A stretch of DNA of 64,000 bases from IMG/VR virus record IMGVR_UViG_3300042303_000421, positions 1-64,000 of that record, one strand, 5' to 3'. Below the pieces are notes generated by a model. That model had not been told where the DNA came from. It saw only the letters and a list, made by a program, of their open reading frames with translations, and did no database searches. The translations under genes were made by a program, and so were the position numbers. Source of the stretch: a virus. Shown here one piece after another: positions 43,150-53,700 of this stretch (position 1 is the stretch's first letter; each line of letters begins with the position of its first letter).

Positions 43150-46100
43150 ATGGAAAAAGAAAAAGAATTTGATCCTTTTAAAGTATTATCTAAATCTACA
43201 TATGATCAAAAATTTACATCACCTATGTCTAAAACTACAGAAAGTGGTTCTGGAGACATGTATGGTTATAATGTTGGATTAGGTTCTTCTAAATATGATA
43301 AAAATTTATCTCCCACTACAAGTATTGAGTTTAATGATTTTGTAGATTCTTTAGAAGACTATAGATCTAAAAATCAACCCTGGATAGATAAAGCAGGTGC
43401 AGGTTTAGCTAGAGTAGGACTTAAAGTAGGTGTAGAATTAGCTAAAATGCCAGGATTTATTGGTGGTGCAATAGCAGCTCCATTTGCTGAAGAAGGTCAA
43501 GGTTGGGAAACATTTGTTAATAATTCCTGGGTTAAATCATTAAATAATTTAAATCAAAAAATTAATAATGAGTATTTACCTGTATATGTTAAAAAAGCTG
43601 TAGCAGAAGGTAATTTATGGGCAAATATTACATCTATTGATTTTTGGGCTACAGATGGTGCTGATGGTATAGGATATATTGTATCTATGATGGCACCAGG
43701 AGCTATTTTAAAAGGAATTGGTGTAGGTAATAAATTAGCAAAACTTGGAGCAAATGAAAAACTTTTAAAAGTTTTAAATAGAGCTGATCCTTTACTTTCT
43801 GCACAAAAAGGAGATGTTATTACTGCAACAATTGCAAATACTATGTTTGAATCTGCTGCTGAAGCAGGTAATGCTATGGAAAATTTTGATAAAACTAAAG
43901 ATACTTTTATACAATCACAATTATCTAAAGGTTTAACCGCAGAAGAAGCAGAACAAACATTTACTGAACAAAAAGCTAGATTAGGTAGAGATATATTTAT
44001 AGCAAATACTGCTATTTTAATGGGTCCCAATGCTTTACAATCAAACATGTTATGGGGTCGTACAGTTAATAAAACAGCCACTGAAGTTTTTGATAAAAAA
44101 GGTACTTTATTACAAAACGTGATAAATCCTCAAATATATAAAAAAGTTAGTCGCAGACTTGGAGATATTGGTAAAGCAACAATTTCTGAAGGTTTATGGG
44201 AAGAAGGAATGCAGATGAGTGTTGAACATATGTTTACTAATTCAGCTAAAAAAGGTCAGTTAACTAATAATATGTTTAATGATTTTAATTTAGGAGAATT
44301 AGGTGATGCTTATTTAAATACTATCTCGTCTACTGAAGGTCTAAAAGCAATGTTTTTAGGAGCTTTTTTAGGTGGTGGTATGCAAGCATTTAGTGGAGGT
44401 AAACAAGATATTAGAGATAGAAAAGCAACACAATCATTATTAGATGTAGCACATACATCTATTGATAGTTATTATAAAGCTTTAACTGAAAATGTATATA
44501 ATGAAGATGGTTCTGTTAATGTAACAAAAGCAAGATCTAAAGTAGCTGCTTTAAAAAACTTAGAAACTTTAGACGAAATGTATCAAAATGCATTAGCTAA
44601 AGGTGATTTTGAAGTTCTTGAAGAATTAAGAGATATTGCAGGTTCTCAACTTGCAATGGGTTTTATAATGAATGATAAATTAGGACTAGAAGTTTTAAGA
44701 AAGCATTTAGAAGAATCTACTCAATTAGAAGAAGTATTACAAAAAGAACAAGAGTTAGGTAATAAAGTTTCTAAAAAAGATATTGTAGAGCGTGTAATGT
44801 CTAAAGCAACTTTAATGGAAAACGCTTTAAGTAATTTTCAAAAGTTTGCACCATCATTATATAATCCTACATTTAAAGATGAATCTTTAACTGAAGAAGT
44901 TAAACAACAAAAAACACAAGAGTTTAGAAAGGTTTTAGCACAAAATTATTTAACTAATAAAGTAGTTAAAGATATTTATAATAAAAAAATTAAAGAACTC
45001 GAAAAAGATAAAGCTCAAATATTAGCAGATTTAGGTTATTCATCTAGTGTCAATTTAGATTTAGATAATTATACTGTTGATATAGAACAAGCAAATAAAG
45101 TTGATAAAGATGTTTTAGAAACTTCTGATGAGCGTTTACGTAAAGTAACAGAAGATTTAAAAGAATTAAAAGAAGAATTTCAACAAGTTGATAAATTAGA
45201 TAAATTATTTTGGAATAAAGAAAGAATTCAAAAAGATTTTGATAAATATAACAATCAAGTTAAAAAAGATGAGAAAGCTGTTACACCTGAAAAATTAGAA
45301 CAATATGATTCAGTATTAGGTGAAATCGCAGAAATAGAATCAATTAAAGAACTTGAAAGTTATGCTAGAAATCTTAAAGAAGAATATCAGACAAATCCTG
45401 TAATACTTGATAAGTTAGCTGAACATAAAGTAGCTTTAGAAACAGCATTAGAACTTAAAAAAGCAAAAGAAGAAGCTGATGTAATTCAAGAAGATGAAGA
45501 ACAATTTGAACAAGATGAAGTTATTGGTACTACTACAGTTAATACTGATACTAAAAGTGCTACAGATATAACAATTGTTACAGATTTAGAAACATTACAA
45601 AATTCTGAAACTTCAGAAGTAGAAGATACTATTGAAGATCCTAATAATTTTTTAGAATTAAAAGAAAATACAAATCCTGAATTTTCAGATAAAAATCAAA
45701 GTGCTGCTAGAATTATTAGTACTTATCAAGATACTGGTGAATCAATTCCAGGATTAGAATCATTTGTAGAATATGAAAAAGAAACACGAAATAAAACAAA
45801 TGATAAAGTTACATTTAGTTTAGGTGATTTAACACAACAAAAACAAGATCAATTAATGAGTTCCATATTAGATAAATTAAAAAATGATGGTACATTAAAT
45901 GATAAACAAATTGAAATGTTAGAAAATTATTTACTTATTAAAGTTACACTTTCAAATGGTACTAAATCAGCATCATCTTTTATAGATTCAATGTCACATC
46001 CTAATCCTGATATAGTAACTAGAGAAACATTACCTTTACGTAAAGCTATTATAAAGGCTTTAGTAGACAATCAAGGTAGTTTTGAAGGTATAGAAGGTAA

Positions 46101-47703
46101 AGTAGATAAACAGTTCACAGGAGTGCTTAAAATAGGTGAGCAAGGTGGTAGTATATTAAATCTTGCAGTATTTGAAGGAATGACCGAAAAAGAAAAGATT
46201 AATTACTTTAAAAAGAATACCATATATGTAGGTAATAAAGGAATGGTTAAACATACGGCTACTGATTTACCAGTTCATAATTTAAATCTTAAAGCTAGAA
46301 GTAAAGGTGAAGTATTTTTACTTATACCTATGATTAATGGTGAAATGTTTCCTTTAAAATTAAACACTAATAAATTAAGTGATGAAAAAGCATCAGCTAC
46401 ATTAGATTTAATTATATTACGTTCAAGATTATTAAGTCAAAAACAAGATATGACTTTTGATGAATTACAAGAGTATATTACTAATAATGATTTAGGAGCT
46501 ATTCAAACTGAATTTGATTTTGTTAAACGTGAAGAAGATAATATTGATCAAACTTTAGAAAGACTTATTAACTTTATAGTATTTTCTCAAAATACAAATA
46601 CTAAGACTAGATTAGAATTAAAACCTAATGGTGTTTTATTATTAGGAGAATTACTTCATAAATTTAATGATAAATTACCTGCATTTGATGGAGATAAAGT
46701 AAAACATTATTATTATACTAATGAAATACTTGAAAGTTTATCTGGTGTACAAAGACAATCATTAATTGATTATTTAAAATATAAAAGACATAATGTATTA
46801 ATTACTAAAGATGGTAATGCTACATTTAATAATGATGCTTATATTAAATATTTATTAGGAACTGAAACAGGTTATTCTGTTTTATCTACTAACGCAATAA
46901 CTAATGAACCAACATTTCAAGGTTATTCAAATATTTATTTAAGTCAATCAGTTACTAATAAAACAGAACCTAAAATTAAAAAAGCTGAAGATACTGATGA
47001 TACACAAAGTCTTTTAGATAGTCTTAATTATGGTAATATTGTAGAAGAACCTATAACTACTCAATCTGAAATAGAAGCTAAAAAAGCTGATATAGAAAGA
47101 AGATTAGGAATAAAATTACCTGTAAAAAACACTTCTCTACCTGTATCTTCTAAAACATGGGGAGATAGAAAATCTCTTGCAAATCAATTATCTTCTGAAT
47201 TAAAAGGAGTAGTTGAAAGAGGTGTATCTATGCAAGAATGGTTAGATAAAGGATATGGAAGACAATTAGCTACTTGGACAGACGAAACTATTATTGAGTT
47301 TTTAGAAGTAGCTGATATAGAAAAAAGAAGACAAGAAAAGTTAGAAGCTTATAAATTAAAAAAAGACGGAACTCCTAAAAATGAAGCAGAATTAACCAAA
47401 GTATATGCAATAGATGATGTTAGAATTATCAATGCTAAATATGATGCAGAACTAAAAACATTAGAAACTCAAAATGTTCTTCCTACAGCTAATATTAATC
47501 AACCAGTATTAACTACTGAAAGTGAATTAGTTACCAAATTTAATAGTTTATCAGAAACTCAACAACTTGAAACAATTGAAACTTTAGCTGAAAAACTTAA
47601 TAAACCTATTGATTCTTTAGTTGGTGAATCATTCATTGAAATGTTTAAAGAATTAACAAAAGGTGTAGAAAATAATAAAATTATAAAAATATGTGGATTT
47701 TAA
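43150..47703 (+). CDS. Giant virion/ejection protein, 1517 aa
   Basis: 1517 residues. Residues about 80-120 and 180-205 contain hydrophobic or amphipathic segments (GLKVGVELAKMPGFIGGAIAAPFA; GYIVSMMAPGAILKGIG), then long coiled coils (430-800), an acidic linker (about 770-870) and a mixed C-terminal part. It lies directly upstream of the RNA polymerase gene, as crAss-like cargo proteins do. Probably packaged and ejected with DNA; no enzymatic motif seen. Confidence 0.6.
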   Translation: MEKEKEFDPFKVLSKSTYDQKFTSPMSKTTESGSGDMYGYNVGLGSSKYDKNLSPTTSIEFNDFVDSLEDYRSKNQPWIDKAGAGLARVGLKVGVELAKMPGFIGGAIAAPFAEEGQGWETFVNNSWVKSLNNLNQKINNEYLPVYVKKAVAEGNLWANITSIDFWATDGADGIGYIVSMMAPGAILKGIGVGNKLAKLGANEKLLKVLNRADPLLSAQKGDVITATIANTMFESAAEAGNAMENFDKTKDTFIQSQLSKGLTAEEAEQTFTEQKARLGRDIFIANTAILMGPNALQSNMLWGRTVNKTATEVFDKKGTLLQNVINPQIYKKVSRRLGDIGKATISEGLWEEGMQMSVEHMFTNSAKKGQLTNNMFNDFNLGELGDAYLNTISSTEGLKAMFLGAFLGGGMQAFSGGKQDIRDRKATQSLLDVAHTSIDSYYKALTENVYNEDGSVNVTKARSKVAALKNLETLDEMYQNALAKGDFEVLEELRDIAGSQLAMGFIMNDKLGLEVLRKHLEESTQLEEVLQKEQELGNKVSKKDIVERVMSKATLMENALSNFQKFAPSLYNPTFKDESLTEEVKQQKTQEFRKVLAQNYLTNKVVKDIYNKKIKELEKDKAQILADLGYSSSVNLDLDNYTVDIEQANKVDKDVLETSDERLRKVTEDLKELKEEFQQVDKLDKLFWNKERIQKDFDKYNNQVKKDEKAVTPEKLEQYDSVLGEIAEIESIKELESYARNLKEEYQTNPVILDKLAEHKVALETALELKKAKEEADVIQEDEEQFEQDEVIGTTTVNTDTKSATDITIVTDLETLQNSETSEVEDTIEDPNNFLELKENTNPEFSDKNQSAARIISTYQDTGESIPGLESFVEYEKETRNKTNDKVTFSLGDLTQQKQDQLMSSILDKLKNDGTLNDKQIEMLENYLLIKVTLSNGTKSASSFIDSMSHPNPDIVTRETLPLRKAIIKALVDNQGSFEGIEGKVDKQFTGVLKIGEQGGSILNLAVFEGMTEKEKINYFKKNTIYVGNKGMVKHTATDLPVHNLNLKARSKGEVFLLIPMINGEMFPLKLNTNKLSDEKASATLDLIILRSRLLSQKQDMTFDELQEYITNNDLGAIQTEFDFVKREEDNIDQTLERLINFIVFSQNTNTKTRLELKPNGVLLLGELLHKFNDKLPAFDGDKVKHYYYTNEILESLSGVQRQSLIDYLKYKRHNVLITKDGNATFNNDAYIKYLLGTETGYSVLSTNAITNEPTFQGYSNIYLSQSVTNKTEPKIKKAEDTDDTQSLLDSLNYGNIVEEPITTQSEIEAKKADIERRLGIKLPVKNTSLPVSSKTWGDRKSLANQLSSELKGVVERGVSMQEWLDKGYGRQLATWTDETIIEFLEVADIEKRRQEKLEAYKLKKDGTPKNEAELTKVYAIDDVRIINAKYDAELKTLETQNVLPTANINQPVLTTESELVTKFNSLSETQQLETIETLAEKLNKPIDSLVGESFIEMFKELTKGVENNKIIKICGF

Positions 47704-47704
47704 T

Positions 47705-47735
47705 TTGGAATTGTCAAATAAATTTCGTATATTTG
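47705..47735 (+). promoter_or_regulatory. Bacteroidota-type promoter P7 of the RNA polymerase gene
   Basis: TTG (47705-47707), 20 nt, TATATTTG (47728-47735). It begins directly after the previous stop codon, so the polymerase can be made independently of the upstream operon. Confidence 0.85.
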
Positions 47736-47750
47736 TAAAAATGTATAAAT

Positions 47751-50700
47751 ATGAAATGTAAAAGAATAGCTTACACAGGAAAAGCTGAATCAATATTATT
47801 TGATACTATTTATGATAAAATAGCAAATCAAAATGAAAAAGTAGCAGAAGAACTGTTTGCATATTTTGGTAAAGAATCATTTATTGAAGATTTTGGAGAT
47901 TATCTTCAAGATTATAAAAATAATAAATATGATTCTAACAGAATTGATGAGAATGGTGAACCTGCTTTATTTTATGATGACACAGCTAAAAAACATTATT
48001 ATTTAAATAAAAATAATGAAAAAGTATATTTTCCTTTAGTTGATAGAGGTTTACGTGCTATTTATAGTTATAAACAAATTGCTAAAATTAAATCAAGATT
48101 AGCTTTAAATTATTTTAAAAATTCTGGATTAGATTTTAATAATATTGAATTTAGTGAAGGTGAAAGTTTACCAAATTTAAGAAATTTTATTATTAAAGAA
48201 ATTACAGATAAAGCTACAGAACTTAAAGAACAAGGTGGAGTGAGTTTACTTAAAGCACGAAGCCTTGAACGTTCTTTAAAATATGTTGATGAATTAGTTG
48301 AAAATGTAGAAAACTTTTTTAGAGAGTTATCTATTGAAATTATAGAAAATGAAGAAGATACTTCTTTTTTAGAAGAAGAAGGTAGAGATCCATCATTTAA
48401 TCAACATTCTGCAGAAAGAAATACTAAAGATAATATTAGTGCTAATGTTAAACTTAGATTAAGTTTATTAGAAGACCCTAATACCTTAGATCCTATATGG
48501 AATGAACCTACTTTTTTAGATAGAGATATGGTTTATTCTACATTACAAAGTGTATTGTCTAATGAAATTGCTTTACCTAGTGAAGATTTGTTTGAAAATT
48601 ATAAAACATATTTAAGTAGAGTTCAAGATAAAAAACCATACTTAAAAGGATTATTAGAATATTTAAATAAAGTTACATCTGAAAATCAAAAAAGTGAATT
48701 TGTTCAAGCATTTAATCTTATTAAAAATAATCATATAGTAACTCAATTTGAAATTACTAAACGTGTTGTTAATGAAGAAACTGGTGAAACAGAAATGTTT
48801 GTAGAACATAGAAGTTTACCTATTTCAGATACAGGTTCTAAGATTACAGTAGTTAAAGATGCTTGGGATATTAATTTTCAAAATAATTTTTTAACTGCTG
48901 ATAATACATTAAAAACAGGTTCAATTGAAAGATTGAATAAAGCTTCTAATGTATTAAAACAATATTTTAAAGATAGTGAGTTATTAACAGAAGATAATGT
49001 AGAAGGATTTGAAATTTTAGCAAATAAATCAATTAAATTTTTAGAAACATTAGGTGTTAATTTAACTAAAGAGGGATTTGATAATTTTATAGACAATTTT
49101 GGTAAAGATATTACATTTAATGATAGATTAAAAAACTTAAAAACTTTAATTAATCAAACAGAATATGTTGTAAATGGTATTAAAACTAAATATAGTTATA
49201 AATCAGAAGATTACTCTAGTTTTATAGGATTGTCTCAAACACTTACAAAGTTAGCTTCATCTGAAGCTTTCTTTTTAAATGAAGGTTCTGATGCTACAAT
49301 TGTTACATCTTCTTCTACTGGTAAATCAAAACAAAAATGGATTTATTCATATCCTTCTTATGTATCAACAAAAGTTAAACAATGGAAAAAAAATCCTAAA
49401 TTATTATTAGATTTGTATAAATCTGGTAATTATCAATTAGGTTCTTTCTATATGGGTGTTTTAACAGGTACTATTAATAATAAAGGTGAAAAATTAAATC
49501 TTGAAGAAAAAGATCAATTAGAACTATCTAAGAAGATTTTAGAAGGATTAGATGTTGCTATTATGAATCAAATGTCTTCTGATAGTGAGTACAAAGAAAC
49601 TACCAATTTATCTTATAAAGATTATTTAGTAGATTATGTTAATAAAGTACTTAAAGAAGATGATTTTATTAGAACAACAACTCCTGCAGATAAAACAACA
49701 GAATTACAAATTAAAACAGGAATTAGATTAAATTCATTTAATGGTTTAAATCAAGATAAAAAAATTAATATTAGACCTAGAACATTAGACATATTTTTTA
49801 ACTATTTTAGTTCAGAATATAATAGAATGTTAGAAGCTAATCAAGATGTTATTAATGCTGAAACTAATCCTGAAAAATATAAATTAACACCTCATTATCA
49901 TTATCAATATGAAATTAAAGATAAAAATGGTAATAAAATTATAAATCCAAATCCTTATGATAAAAGTGGTAATGCTTTCAAATCACAATATTTTGAAAAG
50001 TTGTCACCAAATTCAAAAGGTCAAACTAATTTAGAAGACCAAATTACTAATTTATTATATGATAATAAAGGTAATTTTAACTTTCAGAAATTAACAAGAG
50101 AAAGTAGTGAAGAATTAAATAGTTTATTTAATCAATATATTACTACTAACTTAAGATCTCGTATTGAACAAACAATTAGTTATTTACAAGCTAATGAAGT
50201 ATTTATTAGAAATAAAGAAGGTATAATTGTACCTAATAAAATAGATTCTAAAATATTAACAAGTGGAGCATATAGAAACGTATCAGCAGCTCAAAAAGCA
50301 ATTGCGTTTGCTACTGACTTTATAATTAACGGTTTAGTTTCTAATGTTGAATATTCTAAAATGTTTACAGGTGATGTAGCATTTTATAAGAATATGGTAG
50401 ATTATAAAAAACGTGTACCTGCATCATATACTGATGGTTTGCAATTAAGAATAACTCAAGGTAATGAATTTTTTAATATTGCTACTATTGAAAGTGTATA
50501 TCGTAAATCACCTTTTTATGACTTACTTGTTGAAAGTTTAAGTGAAGAAGGAGCTAGACCTTATGAAAATATTAACTCTGCTGATGCTCAAGCATGGATT
50601 ACACCTAAACGTTGGAAATTTTTAATTCAAGCATTAGGTAAATGGACTAAAGTTCATGATGAAGTTTATAAAAAAATGATTTCTAATAATATTGAACAAT

Positions 50701-53700
50701 ATACTGAAAAAGAATTAAAAGTTGCAGCACAACCTTTAAAAGGTGTGTATTTCTTTAGAGATAATAGTGGTAAACCTACATATCTTAAATATTCACAAGC
50801 AGTATTAACTAAATCATTAATACAAGATTCTGATTTAGAAAAAGTATTCAATCAGATGGAAGTTGATAATGTTGATGAATTGATTACTTTTGATGGTGTT
50901 AAAGTTGGAGCAATTGAACCAACTAAAATACATGATGAAAATGGTAATGTTGTTCAAGATATTAAATATAATGTACAAACACTATCTAATTATGGTTGGA
51001 AACTTCAACAAGATTTACCAACTAAAACATATAAAGATACTGATGTAGGTTCTCAGATTCAAAAAAATATATTTGCAGGATTATTACATTTACAAAACGA
51101 TACTAATTTTGAATTAGATGGTCAATTAGTAAGTGGTAAATATGTTAAAGATGAAATTGTTAAAACTATTACAGGTTTAACTAATCAAGGTTTAGAATCT
51201 CTTAAAAAAGAATTTAAAATTGATGATGATTTTAGAATTGGAGATATTTCAGGATTTTATAATGCATTAATTTCTGAATTACAAAAACGTGGTGGTTCTG
51301 AAAATGTTATTAAAGCATTACAATCAGAAGTTACAATTGTAGGTATTCCTCAATCATCTGAAAAGTTATTTAATATGTTTGCTTCAATTATGAATAGTAG
51401 ACTTGTTAAAATTAAAACTAATGGTGGTTCTTTTATTCAAATGAGTAACTTTGGTTTAAATAAATCTGAAGCTGATTCTAAAGGTGTTATATGGCATCCT
51501 GAAGCATTATCTACAGTACATGAACCACATATATATATTCATCCTGAAACATTAAGACCAACAGTAAGACCTGGTGGTGTTTTAATATCAGGAAGTTTTA
51601 TAGCTAAATATATTCCTAATTGGAAAAGTTATGATGAAGTAGAATTATTTGTAGGTAAAGATGGTAAACCACCAATTATAGATAAAAAAATACAAGATAA
51701 CATTATAGGTTATCGTATTCCTAATCAGGGTTTAGCTTCTAATGATGCTTTACAAATTGTAGGTATATTACCTGAAACATCTGGAGATACTATTGTAGCT
51801 TATACAGGTATTACTACTAAAACTGGTTCAGATTTTGACGTTGATAAAATGTATATAATGTTTCCATCTTATAATAAAAAAGACAAACAACTTATATATA
51901 AAGAAAATGATTTAGGTAACAGATTAATAGAATTATATAAATCTGTGTTAACACATCCTGAAGTTTATAAATCTGTAATGAAACCTATTGATATTGAATT
52001 TATTAAAAATGAAATTAATACTTTATTTCCAGAAACAGATTCTGTATTTATGAGTCATTTTGACCCAGAAGTAGATTTAAAACTTAGATATTATTTTTTA
52101 GGTGGTAAAGCTGGTGTTGGTCAAGAAGCTAATGCTTTAGTTGATATTAGTAGAGAAGGTAAACTTTCTTTAAATGATATTAAATATATAACTTGGGGTC
52201 ATCATAACACTGAAGGTGAAAGTGCTTTTGATTTTGAATATTCTGAAGAATTATCTGATAAAGACTTAGATTATTATGTTAAACAAATAGTTAAAAGTAC
52301 TGCTACTCAAAAAGAAATTGATGAATTTAAAAATGAATTACGTAAAGTAAAAGTAGGTGATTCATTAACAGCAATTCTTAATGCGTTTGTGGATATTGCA
52401 AAAGACCCATATATATCTAAAGGTAACTGGACAACAGCTACAACTAATATAGGTAATCTTTTATTACGTATTGGTGCACATCCTTTATATGTTGTTAACT
52501 TTTTAGCTAATCCTGTAATTGCAGAATATATTGAGTATTTAAAATCTAAAGAAGGTATTACTAATACTGAAAAAGATTTAGGTTCATTAGATAGTTTTAA
52601 AAAGTTTAAAAAACATATTGTTAAAACAGCTTTAAATGCTTCTACACCTGAAAGTTCAAATACTTTATTGGGTAATTTATATTTAGATTATTATAAAAAT
52701 TTTAATATTGATTGGCAAAAAGAAAAGCTTTCTCAAGATCTTAAAAATAATTTTGTAACTAAAGAACAATATGATAAAGAAATAATTAAATTAGATAATT
52801 CATTTAATACTTCAAAAACAAAAGTTAAAAAACTTTTAAAAGTTTCAGATGAAGAAATTACAAATATTATTAATTTAATGAATCAACAACATTCTAAAGT
52901 ATTTTTACATGAAAAATATAGTGTATTTAATAAAGATAGATTTGATTTAGAATATTTTAGAAATCAAGTAACTACAACTAAACCAGATTCTGAGTTTAGA
53001 ATGAATATTTTAAATACTTTTAAAGAATTAAATGAGTTTAGTAAGAATGTTAGAGAAAATGTAATGGTTTCTAAACTAGATACTGATGGTATGGGTAAAG
53101 ATCATAATAAATTATTCACAATATTTAATATGATACAAATTATTAATGATAAAGTTGAAAATAATGTACCAGGAGCTATTAAAGGCTTTAATAGTAAATT
53201 TGAAGGTACAACACTAGAAGCATATTATAATAGCTTAAAATGGGTTAAAAACGTTGTAGAAAGCAATCCTTTATTATTTCCTACAGGTACAATTCAAACT
53301 AGACAACAATTTAATGAAATTTCTCAAGATGTCTATAGTAGTTTATTAACTAATGAAGAAATGAGTAATGATTTAAGTAGAGAATATAATTCTTATTTAA
53401 TGGAACAATTCTTTAATATTACTAAAGAAGAAAAGTTAGATTTAATTGATAATTTACCTAATAGATTTAAAGAATTTAAAGAAGCTAATAAAGATAAGTA
53501 TTTTATACTTGATGAATTAACATTAGATATTCCTAAAAGTAAAAAACGTAAAGCTATTATTTCTTTAACTAATAGAAAGAAATCTAAAGCATATGAAAAA
53601 ATATTTACAGATTCTTGGAGAGATTTATTTATAGATAATCCTACATTAGCAGAAGATTTAGTTAAATATTCTTTTGTTACTTCAGGATTTAAAATGAATG

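Noticed and set aside
43554-44081. Minus-strand open frame of 175 codons
   Set aside because: It lies wholly inside the 1517-residue gene, which has continuous coding character and neighbours in the same direction.
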